NCBI GenBank assembly: GCA_001724265.1
Contig: MEDY01000023.1
Coordinates: 62,001-126,000, forward strand
DNA from: Rhizaria sp. SCN 62-66
Taxonomy: Eukaryota > Rhizaria, unplaced
DNA length: 64,000 nucleotides
Direction: 5' to 3'
Part shown: piece after piece, positions 34,241 through 46,998 of the stretch
Numbering within the stretch: position 1 is the stretch's first letter
Layout of the letters: each line of letters opens with the position of its first letter
Program-made: the position numbers and the translations under genes
The notes under the pieces: generated by a model
The model's database searches: none
Seen by the model: the letters and a program-made list of their open reading frames with translations, nothing else
What the model was told of the DNA's origin: nothing

Positions 34241-37200
34241 TTAGACCCAGGGCCGGTCAGTGCGGCTGAGCACCCACGCCCGCAACACGCGCTGAGCGCC
34301 CCGACCGTGGCCCTCGATGCTCTCCTTCAGCGCCGGCAACTCCTGTAAGAAAAGGTTAAAAAAACACAGTAGTGAATAAAGCAAGGTAAGATTTTGGAAC
34401 ATTCAAATCAACATATTTTTTTTCGCAATTATTTAAAGTGTCTTATAATATCTATCATTTTACATTTCCGTTCTTTAGTCGAGATATATCGCGGATATTA
34501 TATGAGAACATTGTCGCCCGTCCGTACCTGGCACTCCTTGAGCGCGATGCGCGGGTCGACCTCCTCCGTCACCAGCAGCTCATCGAGCCTCGGCGCCGAT
34601 CCCAGCGCCCGGAGCACGTCCCCGCCCGCGCCGCCGCCGCTCTTGGCCGCTGCGAGACGCGCCACATCGGTCGTTGTCTCCGGCGCCACCGCGGAAATCC
34701 AGTCCCACACGCGCGGGTCCGCTGATGCGATCACCAGCCGGCCGCTGCGGGGACGGAGCGCGCGCGCGGCCAGCCACAGCGCAGGCTCCGACAGCACAGA
34801 CCCGCGCTCCAGCGCGGAGCGCTTGCGGGCACTCACCACCGTCTTGGACAGCGCCGATGAGCCAGACGCATTCGAACCGTTACTGTTGTTGCTGTTGCTG
34901 CGGTTGCTGTGGCCAAAGGCGGCACGGGCGGCGGGCCCCGCTGCGGCGGCAAGCTTGCCGTCGCGCTCCGCAGTCTCGGCGGCGGCGGACACCGCGGGCG
35001 GCGGCGGCAACAGCGCCCACACCACGTCAGCGCCGCCGACGGGCAGCGCAGCAAGGAGGTCAAGCGGGAGACCAGAGTGGACGGTCACGTTGCACAGCCC
35101 CGTCGGCGGCTCTGGCAGATCCCCGCCGTCGCCGTCAGCCGCTCCCACACTGTCGCCGTCGCTGTCCGGGCCAGTGGAGGGCTGACGGTAGCTCCGGTAC
35201 AAGAACGGCGGCGGCGCGGCCGCATACAGCGACAGCTCCTCATCACGAGCGCTCACGTTGATGTCGCTCATGTTACCGTCTGCAAGTGCTGCAAGCGCAG
35301 GCGAGTGCGTGACGCGGGCAGCGAGCAGCAGCTCGGCGGCGCGCCGCTCCACAGGCTCGTTAGCGATCACGAGGTCCTGCGGGTGCGTCTTTGCGTGCGC
35401 CAGAGCCACGGTCTCGCTCGTCGAGTTACTCTGGGGGAGGCGGGCGCCGGCCGCGTTGAGAGCGACGACGACGCGCGGTGCCACGGCGGCCGTCACCACG
35501 ACCTTGCTGTCGCCATCGTTGTCATTCGAGCCAGAGGCAGATCCATGAAGCTCGCCCTCACTGTCACTGGCACCGGTGGGGATGCTGTTTGATCGACTCA
35601 CAAACCCGTCAGTGCTCACACCGGCACTGGTGCTGGCGTTGATGCGAAAGGCCGAGGCGGGCAGCGGCATGCGCAGCAGCGCGTCCGACAGCGCCTCCGG
35701 CGGCGGGAACACGAGGCGCGTGCGCGGCGCAGTGGTGAGCCGCGCTTCGACCGTCGCGTGTACCGACAGAGGCACCGCCAGCGGTGACAGCACCACGGCG
35801 GGTTCATCCTCGCCAGCCTCCTCAGTCGCACCACTCGCCGCGCCCTTGCTCGCGCCGCTGTCGGAATTGGTACTGTGAGTGTTGACTGGAGCGATGAGCC
35901 AGTAGGGCCGAAGCGCGGCGAGCCCCCACGTCGCAGCGGCCGCGGCCAGCGCGCCGTCGACGCGCGGGCGCAGGTGTTGCCCCAGGCGCCGCAGCGACGC
36001 CGGCGCAGCGGGCACGTGGGTGGTCGCGAGGCCGAAGGCGTGGACTTGCGCCGCTGAGAGCCCGCGCAGCAGCGGCGTCAGCGTCGCCGCACTCGGCAAC
36101 ACCGACGTCACATCATCGCTGATGTTCACACTGTGGTCACTGCTGGTGCGGGTCTTGGAGGCCGCGAGTGCGAGACGGTCGCGCAGCGCCCCGGACCAGC
36201 CGACGAGCGAGACAAGCGCGCGGTCCATGCCGAGAGCGCGCCGCTTGTGCGACTCACCCAGCGCGACAGCGTGCGCGGCCCGTGCGCGCGCCACCGCGTT
36301 CGCGCGCACCGCAGCCGCGCTCACACCGCCGCTCTCGCCGCTGTTACTCCCAGAGTCGGTGAGCAAGGCGAGCTCTTGCGGCGAGAGCACGGCGAGGAAC
36401 GCCTCCGGCGGCGGCAGCGCGGGGACAATAAGGTCGGCTGCCTGGTCCTCTGCGAGCCGCCGCTGCTGCTGCTTATCCTCGCGCTCCGCCCGCTTCGCCG
36501 CGCGCCGGACCTCTTCTTCGGCCTCTTCAGCGCTCACAGCACTGATCGAGCTCGAGCTTCCCCCAGCAGCGTTTTTGCCGGTGGCCGAGGCCGCGTCCTG
36601 GAGGTCTGCGTCGATGCGCGCGAGCAGCTTGTACGCGGGCTCCGTCGCGAACGCCGCACCCCAGCCCGGGGCCGCCGCGGTGGCCGAGAGCGCGGCCTCG
36701 AGCACCGGCAGCGGCAGAGTCGCGGGCGCCGCCAGTGGCCACCGGCCGGTCGCCACTACGGTCTGTGGCACAGGGGGCGGGGACAGCGCGGACCGAGACA
36801 GCCCCGCGAGCAGCTACAGGGCTTCGGGGCTGATGGACTCCACGCGCGGCCACAGCCAGGCGGGCCACTGCGCGCCGTTCTGCGCCGCTGTCTGTGATGC
36901 TGCGCCGGCGTTAGGCGGCAGGGTCTGGGCGCTTAGACCGGTGGCGTCGCTGGATGTTGTAAGCACCTTCCAGAGCTCCATGAAGGCGCCGACTTGACCG
37001 GGAGCAAGCGCGCCGTCAGCAGCCACCGCGCGCAGCAACAGCGGCAGCAGTGTCGCGCTCGCCGCAGCGGCGCGCTTCGGCGCTGTCGCCGTGCCCGGCG
37101 ACAGCTCGCTACTCCCGTAGCTCTCGCTCTCATACTGCCACTGTGACGAGTCAGTCTGTGTAAGTACCCCCCAGGCCCTTAGACGCAGGATGAGTGCGTG

Positions 37201-39177
37201 TGCAAGCGCCCTGTCGCCCGCGGCGGCCGCGGCGCGCGCAAGGGGCACAAACGATGCCGCTGTGGGGCCCGTGGCCGTGGCAGTGCGCACCATCTCAGTC
37301 AGCGCGGAGACTGTTTCGGGGTCGAAACGCAGGGTGAACTGTGCCAGATCACCCTCGCTGAGATCCAGAGGATCCGTATCACGGAACTCAACCGCAGCGC
37401 TGCTACTGCGGTCCGCCTGCTGCTGTTGCTGCTGTTGCTGTTGGACGTCGGCGTCTGGCGTGCAGTCCGCGGGAGTCGCGTCGCTGCGGCGAGCCCACGT
37501 CTCGTGGCTCGATGCCAAAACGTCGCTTTCGTCGGTGAACAGCTTCGCGAAGCGGCCACGCACGACCGCACTCTCAGACACCTTGCCGTCGTGCAACAGC
37601 TGCGGTGCTGCACTCTCACCAGAGCTGCTCTCCTGTGTAGCAGAGCTGCTGTTGTTGTTGCTGTTGGTGTTGTTGTTGCTGTTGTTGTTCGCAGTGGTGT
37701 TCCTGTCGCGGACGACGGCGGCGTATAGCGCCTCCTGCGACGCCGCACTGCCGAGCACGCGCGCCTCATGCTGCCGCAGCAGATGCAGCAACAGCTCGCG
37801 CGGCTGCTGTTGCGCAAACCGGAGGTAGTCGAGCAGCGCGACGGCGGTGACCGCGGCAGGGTGCGCGTGCAGCCGCCGCCCCGCGCCCGCGCCCGCCTCG
37901 GCCGCCGCGACGGCCGCGACGGAGGAGCCCTCGAGTGCGGTCGACAGCGCGGTCAGACCGGCGGGCAGCGGGGTCGCGCGCGATGGCAGCGCGGGCAACG
38001 CGAGCAGCGCGGGGGCCGCGCGCGCAGCCTCTGCGGCGAGGCCCTTAATCAGAGTGTTGATCACGATGGTGTCGGGCAGGCGCGACGGCTGCGACGGCGG
38101 CCGGCGCTCGGCGCGCGCGACAGCCGCGGCGGCCGGGGTCAACACGCGACTACTACTGCTGCTCACGGTCGCTGACGCATGCGCGCTCGCAGCTCCCGAG
38201 CCCGCGGCGCTGGCGTTTGCGGCGTTCAGGCCAGAGAGCGCGCGCGCGGGCGCCGGGAGCGCGCGGACGTAGGTCTTGAGCTCAGTCGGCAAAGTCGCGA
38301 GCGCGCGCGACAGACCGGGCAGCGCGTCGAAAGCGACGAGGAACAGAGATGCCGCAGCCGCGACGTCGCCGGAGTCGACGGTAGCGCGCAGGGCCTGGGA
38401 GGCCGCAATCGTGTCGCGCGCGGACTGGGCCTCGGCGCGGTCGCGGAACAGCGCGTCTGCGGACCCAATGTGCGCTGAAGACTGAGTTGTGGCAGAGGCA
38501 GCGTTGTTGTTTGTGTTGCTGCGGATGCGAGCGTTGTCAGTATAACGCACGGGCTTTGCGCTAGCATTCACGCTCATGTCTTCATCGTCGTGATCGTCAA
38601 GCCAGCCGTCATCGGCATCGTCGTCCTCATTGTCGTAGGCATGATCATACATGTCGCTGTTGACAGAGCTCTTGCTGCGAGGATTGCTCAACGTCGCGCT
38701 GCCGCTGCCGCTGGGGCTGTGGATGTCAGCAAAGCGGTTCGCGCGGGAGCTGTGCGCAGCAACATTGCTGCGAAAGCTCTCACTGGCAGTACCATGGGCA
38801 GCAGCACCGCGTTGCTTCGCAGAAGCTTTCGCATGCTTGCCACTGGCTTTGCCGCCCTTGGCGCCCTTGCTGAGCTCTGCCGCCGCCGAGGCTGAGGACG
38901 CGCCGGAGCTAAAGGACTGGTTGCGCGCTGCGCTGCGCTGCGCGGCTGCGGCCCACTCGCTCGTCACATCAGTGAGAGAGACACCCTTCTGGTTCAACAA
39001 CGGCGATGGCTGCTGCTGTGGCTGTTGCTGCGAGTGTGGCCGTGAGGCCGCGCCACTGTGGGAGCCTGGGTGGCGGCCCTGAGAGCTAAACTCACGTGCG
39101 CCGAAAGAAGGCGTGCTGACAGACACGGTGGGCGCAAGGCAGCGCGCCAGGGTTGCGGTATGGCGAGCGCGAAGCAT
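34241..39177 (-). CDS. Probable mitochondrial PPR-like protein, one in-frame TAG
   Basis: Two exons, 39177-34528 and 34342-34241; the intron starts GTACGG and ends CAG, phase 0. It ends TAA 34243-34241; 1583 residues if TAG 36816-36814 is sense. Under the standard code it would be a 787-residue frame followed, in the same frame, by about 760 codons without an ATG start near the gap. The N-terminus looks like a mitochondrial presequence: Arg/Ala/Ser/Thr-rich, no acidic residue early (MLRARHTATLARCLAPTVS). Helical-repeat segments resemble PPR units: TIVINTLIKGLAAEAA near residues 365-380 and TAASFVPLARAAAAAGDRAL near 680-700. The rest is Ala/Ser-rich with Asn and Gln tracts. The final exon encodes ELPALKESIEGHGRGAQRV. 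The PPR assignment is tentative; an RNA-related organellar role would follow if it is right. Confidence 0.6.
36814..36816 (-). other. In-frame TAG, proposed sense codon
   Basis: TAG between Leu (CTG) and Leu (CTG): SPEAL, then LLAGLSRSALSPPP. It joins two large frames of 787 and about 760 codons. The next in-frame ATG lies far downstream, so a second independent gene is unlikely. Confidence 0.75.
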
Positions 39178-39644
39178 CCTGCGTGAGCGGAGTTAGACAC
39201 TGCTGAGCTGACCGGGCTTTTCTACAAAGCAAGGCAGAGCGTGGTAAAACCAGGTCATATAGATATATAATAAGGAAACTAAAGAGAAAATGATGTTTAA
39301 ATTTATATATCACACCGAGTGTTATATTGACGGTGACAGTGCGGACCTATACGTGTTTTAAATTCGCTGCTTCTGTTGTCCGCTATACAACCACACTCTC
39401 GGATCCGTTCATCACCTCACCAAACATGCTTGACTACATCGAAGACTAATGCATATCTGGATCATAACACAATATATGTTATAATACAATAGTTAATTTT
39501 TCATGAGCGTGCATATTCGTTCGTCGTAGCTAGTAATTGTTATGTATTCCCCGGATAAGTGTCTCGGAGAGGCCCTTGCAGGTGACTCTACCGACGCCCA
39601 ATCAGCCATAAATACGCATACCACCAACTCAAACGCTTCCGCGC
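39178..39644. other. Intergenic
   Basis: AT-rich spacer between two minus-strand genes. It holds the 3' side of the small membrane protein gene and the promoter of the PPR-like gene. No feature seen. Confidence 0.55.
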
Positions 39645-40300
39645 TCACACGGCCTTGACGGGCACAGGCACCCCCGAAGCGAGGTGATCATCCGCCTCGA
39701 CGGGTGGGAGCGGACGGCCGCGGACGCGCTCGTGACGGTGGATCATAGTGTAGATCTGACGCGGCGACAGCTCGGGATTCATCTGCTGCACGCTGAACAA
39801 ATGTAAATGAAATACAAATAAAATCAACTCAAAATATGAGATAAGACTGACTTCAATGTAATACAAGTATAGTACGACACATTGACGATTTCAGATTGCA
39901 AGCGACGCTTTTCAGGAAAAAAGAGGACGTACACGTGGAAGAGGGACATCTTGAGCGGAGACGAGTTAGGGAGGAACAGAATGCCCTCGCGAATCGCCTG
40001 CGGGAGCGTGGACGCCATGCCGAAGAGCCCCATCAACGCGCCCGACGTGGCACCCAGCGCGACAGCCGCCGAGGGCGCCATGCGCCGCCACAGCAGCGCG
40101 CCAGTGGCGAGGGCGGAGACGGCGCCGACGATGCCGCCGCGGATGTACGCCTGCGTCGAGCGCTCCGAGATGAAGGTCTGGTCTGAGTCGGAGACCATAA
40201 GACGGTCCACGCGCTGCAGCTTGGGCTGCGCGACAAGCAGCGTGCGCTCGCCGGGGGCGCTTGCAGGGGCGGAAGGGGCGGTCGGCTCGGTCGAGCTCAT
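39645..40300 (-). CDS. Small two-helix membrane protein, unknown
   Basis: Two exons, 40300-39933 and 39792-39645; the intron starts GTACGT and ends TTCAG, phase 2 kept. The protein is 171 residues, ending in TGA. After about 60 polar residues, two Gly/Ala-rich hydrophobic segments follow: YIRGGIVGAVSALATGALLW and VALGATSGALMGLFGMAS, separated by a short RRMAPS turn. A conserved-looking C-terminal part follows (MNPELSPRQIYTMIHRHER). The glycine-rich paired helices are reminiscent of small mitochondrial inner-membrane proteins (Tim17 or OCIA type), but no family signature is clear. The start is chosen at ATG 40300 because the upstream frame lacks another ATG. Confidence 0.68.
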
Positions 40301-41446
40301 GCCTGTGCGGTAAGGAGGAGAGAGGGTCAATAACGATTTTGTGAACTATCACGACTGAATTAATATACAAAAGCACGTTATTGATACCATATCTGAACAG
40401 CATTCATTTTGACGGTCATCATGCGACGAACAGGAAGTTCTCGATTGGCGGACGCTCTTGCCTACTGGGCGAGCGAAAAACGAGTACTCCGCTGCCAGCC
40501 TTTAACGCGATCTTCAAGTGACCAGAGGTCATATCTTCTTTCCTCACGCTGTAAATACGCGTGCAAAATCGAAAAATCAAGTTTCACAAAAGTTATCAGC
40601 AAATTGCGGTGACTATAAACAATCTTTATTCAGAACCGACGATTGGTACCGAAGATATACTTGAAAACATACCACTTCATCAGCACTGTCGTTTTCTCTG
40701 TCATTGCTATGTTTTATGTCTAAACGCATGTAATCAACACTGAAGACAAAATACCGCGGTGGCATTGTATGCTCAACCATGAAGTATTTATATATCTTGT
40801 TTATATGAGTATTTCAGCAATCCTCATATCCCCACACACTCAAACGTGCATCTCAAAGTACCACTTCCGACCGATATACGCTCTTGATTGGTAAACGCAC
40901 CCGAAACTTCGATGTCTCAACTCCCCTGAACGTCTGACAGCTACCAGACCCTATTCTAACTGCACCTTACGCAATCGGAGCAAACATACCGTGGACTCGA
41001 TCTGCTTGTCTGTCGCCGTCCGCCACAGCGATCAGCCTGAGGGTCGTTTCGTCCGGCGATTGCGGCTAGGTACATGGGCGGACGAATCATTTGAGATATT
41101 CAGCGATGATAAAGACTGATTGCAAATGTTTTTAATTTTTATGGTAACAATTAACTTACTAATGCGTATTGTAATTATTTATTATTCTTACGATCGAAGT
41201 TTAAGTGGGATTTCACATCTCTCGACTGAGGCGTTAGTCGTCGAACTGTCTCGCGTAACTCGACCTTTGCATAATTATCACAACATTAGCATAGCGTTTC
41301 GTTGATAATTCTTACAATTTCCTATGCTAACCTCACATTTGTACATGAAACATTGATAATCTTTAGCCTTTCGCTTTGTTTTGCTCTCATCGCAACTCAA
41401 ACAGTATTTCCACAACTGTGTCGTGCGACTCCCAGAATTGCCACAA
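40301..41446. other. Intergenic, 1.1 kb, divergent promoters
   Basis: AT-rich spacer between the small membrane protein gene (-) and the kinase gene (+). Short frames near 40409-40743 lack coding-like composition. No RNA gene recognised. Confidence 0.5.
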
Positions 41447-44400
41447 ATGTCAGCTGCCACACCTGTTGCGTCCGCTGCGAACGTTGCGGGTCTTGACCCG
41501 TCGCTTATTGCTGGCGTTCCTGTTGAGTTTTCACCGCCCGCTGAGGAGGAAATGGTTAACCCCACGGATATCTACACCTTCATCCGCCGTCTCGGAGCAG
41601 GCACCTACGGACAAGTACGTTTCAACAAAAACGCGATAATGATGCCATGGACTGTTTTCATTGCTTGTAAATATAAGATAACCCCTAAATGCACGTATAT
41701 CTAGGTTTACCATTGGAATACCTCACGATTCCGACCGATGTCTCCTTCTCGCGCCTTCCCCGCACTCTTTCTGTGAACTTTGCCACTCACCCAACAACAG
41801 GTCTACCACGCCACCGACAAGCGCACCCAGCGCGACGTCGCGATCAAGATCCTCCCACTTTCGCGTCAAAATGAGGCCGAAATTGTGACGTACGAGCGCG
41901 AGGTTTCTGTCCTGCAGGCGGGCTCGACCTCGCCGTACGTCGTGAACCTGATCGAAACGTACATGTTCGACTCTGAAGTCTGGATCGTCATGGAGTACTG
42001 TGGCGCCGGCGCACTGGAGAGCATTCTCATCGACTCCGCGGGCCGCCCACAGCCGCTGTCAGAGGACGAGGCCGCCGCGGTAATCAAGATGCTCCTGCTG
42101 GGGCTTCTGCACCTGCACCAGAGGCGCAAGATTCACCGTGACGTCAAGGGCGCAAACGTCCTCGTCACAGCCCGCGGCGAGTGCAAGTACGTCAATAGGA
42201 CAAAGCTGAATGAAAAAAATATAATGGCTTTTAGCGAACTTCAAGTTCAATATACTTCAGTGTTTTTCCAATTTATTGTGAAGTCTGTATCATTGTCAAA
42301 ACTATGCTCACACACACTCTGCATGCTCCTGTCACGCCTTGCTTTGCTAGGCTCGCCGACTTTGGCTTGAGCGCGCTGCTCGACACGACGATGGGCAACG
42401 CAAACTCTCTTTGTGGTACGCCCTTTTACGTTGCACCCGAAGTCTGCAAGCGTCGGCCGTACAATGCCAAGTGTGACATCTGGTCTCTCGGCGTTCTCAC
42501 TTACGTCCTCCTCGTTGGACACGTGCCATACCAACTTCGCCACATGAAGGTACGCGGAAATCCAACAGAACGCAATTCCAACTTAAATTTACGTTTTAAC
42601 TCGTTTTTGCAATGTTATTAGATGTTATATCTGACTTTAAGTGTTCACTGCCGCCGATATCTCAAACACAAGCCCGTATTCGCATTATTTCTCCCCCGCG
42701 CAGCCTCTGGAAGTTCTGCGCGCAATTCCCACCGCGTCGCCCGACCTGTGGTACCTGCCCGGCATGCCCGACGGTCACAGCCGCTTTACACCGAGCATGG
42801 AGGCCTTCTGGCGCGACTCGGTGCACGTGCCCCCGCGCCGCGGCTGGTCCCCAGCCGTCTCAGACTTCCTCGCCTGCTGCTTCCACCACAACCCCGAGAA
42901 GCGGTGGCGCGCGGACGAGCTCCTCACCCACGTCTGGATTACACGCGTGCCTCGCTTGCGCTTTGCCGACGTCCCCGCGCGCGACGCGTCTGGCGTTGTT
43001 ACCGTCAAGCGCATGCTCACTGTGATGCCCACCGAGCCCTGTCCGCCCGACGTCGGCGGGTCTTACCCCACCAGCAGCGGCACGCGCCCCGGTCCGCAGG
43101 TCTGCGGCTGGGCAATGTTCCAGGACGACCATGGCATGGGCGCGCGTGCAACGATCGAGCGCCACGTGCGCCGCATCATTGCCAACATCACCGCGGGGCT
43201 CCAGACCAAGAACTTCACCGAGACCGGGCGCGATCGCATCGTCAAGAAGCCACGCGGCGAAGTCCTCGAGTTCAAGCGCGGCTCTACCGCCGTGCCGCCC
43301 ACGGCGGAGCGCATTGCAATGGCGGTAATGCTGGAGGAGCGCGAGAGGGCCAGCGTTGCAGAGCAAACGCGCCGCGCGTTGGAGGAGTCCGCAGCGGCGT
43401 TGAGCGCTAAAGAAGCCGAAGCCAAGAGCAAAGAGGACGCCGCCGAGGGCGTCGCCGCCGTCGCGAGCGCGTTGCACCACGGGTATAAGCACGCGCATAC
43501 CGCCACCTCTGTGTCCGGCTCCGGCGGGGCGGCAGCTGTGTACAGCGCGATCGCGACTGCGGTGGGTAACGTGCAAGTCCACTCCGACGCCGCGAACACT
43601 GCGCACAGCGTCGTCACTGTCGACAGCCACGTGACCTCAGAGAACGCGCACGACAACGCCGCCCACAACCACTACGCACACGGACAGCGCCGCGGACGCA
43701 GTCGCCGTGACCAGCAGCAACAGCAGCTGGAACAACAGCAGCAACAGCAGCTGCAGCAGGATCGTAACCGCTCCCCGTCCTCGGCCTCGGCCGCGGCCAC
43801 CGCCGAGCGCGCCGCCATCGCTGCCGCGAGCGCCGCCGTGTACACCAACACCATTGCGGTGGCCAACGCGGAGCTGCAGGAGACGATCGCCCGCGGCCGC
43901 GCACTGGCAGCGGACCGCGCGCAGCAGCGCGAGATGGCATTCGCCGCGGAACGCGATCGGCTGCGAGACGCTGCGCAGACCGAGGCGCGCGCCTTCGAGC
44001 GTGGCGTTACGGAGGCCACCGCAGCGGGCGCCGCCGCCGCGCTTGCGGTCGGCGTGCCGACAACCGCGCTGCTAAGCGCTATGAGCACTGACTTAGCGCA
44101 GTACGCGGCGAATGGAGTCGCGGGCGCCACGCAGACGATGCTGGTGCGGCGCGTCGGCGGTGTCGGCAGCGACGACACGGGTGACTACTTCCCCAACCGC
44201 GCCTGGCTCAACGGCGCGTGTCGCAGTGTCGACTTCGTGAACCTGCTCGTGCGCGACGTGCGTCGCGCGACCGAGGACGCGCACCGGTTCGAGCGCGCGA
44301 AGGCCTACTGGGACCGCGAGTACATCGCGGCGGGCAGCACGAGCGCGGCCGCCACGGCGGCGGCGGTGCAGGCCGCCACGGGTGTCATTGAGGGCACGTG

Positions 44401-46998
44401 CCACCCTGACGACGCGTTGGCCGCTGCCACAGTCGCCGCGGACGTCGCACTCCGCGAGCAGGTCTGGGAAACAAGCCGCGCGCTCGCCATCACTGCGGTC
44501 TCATTTGCCACGGCGCTGGCACAGTACGCGCGCGCTGTGCTGCGGCTGTCGGCAACAATGTCACATGAGGCCGTATGCCAGTTGCAGTCGCTTGAGCTCT
44601 ACACGGCCCACAACAACCTCCTCGTCGCCGAGATCCAGCTTCAGGTACGTGACGTGTCACATCACCACAAAGGATATTTGCGCTATAATTTATAACCTAT
44701 TTATTAATTGATTTTATCACTTATTTACTCCCATTTGATGATATGTTCTATTCTCACCGTTTTATTTTAACATTTTGTTCCTTCATTTTGTTCTTTTGTT
44801 GTTTTTCTTAGGTGCGCGGCACGAGTGCGACGCTGGCCGCGGCGGCGTTCGACGGCATCGGCCCGGACGAAGTGACATCTTGGCTCGCCAACTCCGGTCT
44901 GCTGCTCCACGGGCGATGGGCCAAGCCCTACGTGCCGGGCCTGCAGCGCGGCTGTGATGATAGGACTGAGAACTATCTGCGTCGGTGCATGCACGTCGAC
45001 CGTTACCGAGCGTCTCTGGCAGAGACGCAGCAGCAACGCGACGCCGCACTACGCGAGCTCGCCACCGAGGTTAAGCGGCAAGAGCGCGCGCTTATGCATG
45101 CGACCAACGGCACTGGCGACGCGAGCAGTTCCCCCGAAGCAGCGGCGCGCGCGCAGGCGTATGCAAACGCACAGGCCAACTTGTTGCTGCTGCAAGGACA
45201 GGCCGACGCGTTTGCGTACGCACGCGAGACGTGTCAGGGCGCCGGCGGCCGCACTGTGCAGCTGTTTGCGAGCGCTGGTTTTACCGGCGACGCACATGCG
45301 CAGTCATCGAGCAACGCCGCTACTGCCACAACTGCCGCTAACACTTACAGCAACGCGAGTGGTGGCAACTACAGTTTCTCGGCGGCCGCCGCGAACATGG
45401 CTGCCGCCGAGGCCGCCGTTGCCGCCGCCGCCGCGCAGGCCGCCAGCAACGGCTGCCTCAGCAGCGTGATTATGATGGGCGCTGATATCGGCCCTCCAGT
45501 CTGCGGTAGTAGCATCAACCGCTCGGGCAGCCAAAGTGTGCACAGCAGCGGCTCCAGCGGCCGGGAACAGCAGCGCTCTAGCCGTGGCAGCAGCAGCAGA
45601 GGCAGCAGCACCGGCAGCGGCGGCCGCGGGCAGGTTGCCACGTCCGGCGGCAGCAGCGGCGGCGGCAGCGACTCGCAGCAGTCGTGGCACGCGCCCGTGC
45701 CGAATCAGGCGCCGGCTGAGTTCATCGTGCCCCACAAGCGGCTGATCAAGATTGCGCAGGACGAGGATGACCACGAGGAGTTCACTGCCGCCGCGGAGGC
45801 CGCAGCGGCCGCGGCTTCGAACGCCATTGCGCAGCGTCAGGCCGAGGAGCAGCAACAGCAGGAGCAACAAATGCTCGAGCTCCAGCTGCAGCAGCAGCAG
45901 ATCAAACTGTACAAACAGCACCAGAAGCTGCAGACGCAGCAACAGCGGATCGACGAGCAGATGCAGCGCTACGCGCGCGAGACGGATCAGCACGCCAACG
46001 CGCAAACTGAGGCGTTTTTCACAGTGCCCGCGGTCGCGAGTTGCGCCAATGATGGCTCGGCCAACAGCTCTAACACCGACACGCATACCAAGAACGGCGG
46101 ACTCGGCTCCCTTGCCGTCACCGCGGCTACTGCTGCACCTGTTGCCATCGTCGCCTCCTATGCGCACGGTCGCACTCACGGCCACGGTCAAATCAACACT
46201 GGCAGCCACGGCTCCCGTGCTGCTGCCGCGGCGGCGCTATCAAACGGCAACGCCGCGCGCGCCAACACCGTCACCGCAATGAGCGACGAGCCCGACGCGG
46301 CCGCGCTGGCCGCCGCTGTCGTGGGCGCGGACGCAAGCACCGTCAGCACAGTGCACATGTCGACCACGCACCCGTCGCAGGGCCGGCCACGCGCCGCCAC
46401 TATCACTGTCTCCGTCGCCGCCACTGCCGCTGTTAACAAAGTTCACCATCAACAACAGCTGCAGCAACAGCAGCATCAGCATATGGCGATGGGCAATGAC
46501 TCTAGCTCAGGTGTGTCCGAGTTTGTCTCGTGCTCCGGCTTCAGCAGCACAAACAGCAGCGGCAGCGCCGCTGGTACCGATGCTGTTCACGGTCACTCTA
46601 CTCACGGTCATTCGACCGGCGACGAGACGGCCGAGCCGACCACGCTTGGCGACCTCGACTCCAGCAACGGCGACATCATCAACGGCCACGATGTGAACAC
46701 GATGAACAACCCGGAGTGTCACATCAGCGCAGTCCGCCGTAGCGGGCGTGCGCGCGGTAACAGCGCCGCTGGCGCCAACGGCAATACTGGTGGCTACACA
46801 AGCGGCAACGACAGTGACACGACGTCGCCGCAGTCGCCGGCGATGGTGCCTGTGTCACTGCTCAAGAACAACGTCAGCCAACAGCAGCACCAGCTGCAGC
46901 AACAAAAAAGCAGTGGAAGCGGCAGCGGTGAAGGCGGCAGCTCTCTGATGTGTGACTTGACTTTCGGCAGTCTCGATATGAGCATGCAGCGCGCCTAA
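41447..46998 (+). CDS. MST/STE20-family protein kinase with very long C-terminal extension
   Basis: Five exons: 41447-41614, 41801-42186, 42351-42549, 42704-44644 and 44812-46998, ending in TAA; 1626 residues. Introns start GTACGT, GTACGT, GTACGC and GTACGT, and all phases fit. The kinase domain spans about residues 44-300: glycine loop LGAGTYGQVY, VAIK with Lys72, probable alpha-C Glu90, hinge WIVMEYCGAG, catalytic HRDVKGAN (Asp170, Asn175), DFG Asp188 and activation segment CGTPFYVAPEV. HRDVKGAN, the hinge CGAG and the block PLEVLRAIPT place it with STE20 germinal-centre kinases, nearest MST/Hippo. All catalytic residues are present. The extension of about 1300 residues is odd: Ala-rich coiled segments, poly-Gln tracts (near residues 620-640 and 1255-1300) and Ser/Gly/Asn linkers. 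No SARAH domain is evident. No in-frame TAG. Confidence 0.88.

Noticed and set aside
6663-36816. Pseudogenes or sequencing errors as the cause of in-frame TAGs
   Set aside because: Only TAG occurs; decay or error should also give TAA, TGA and frameshifts. Coding style persists after every TAG.
42622-43410. Alternative kinase exon starting at ATG 42622 in another frame
   Set aside because: It breaks the kinase domain; the acceptor at 42703 restores PLEVLRAIPT and the C-lobe in phase.
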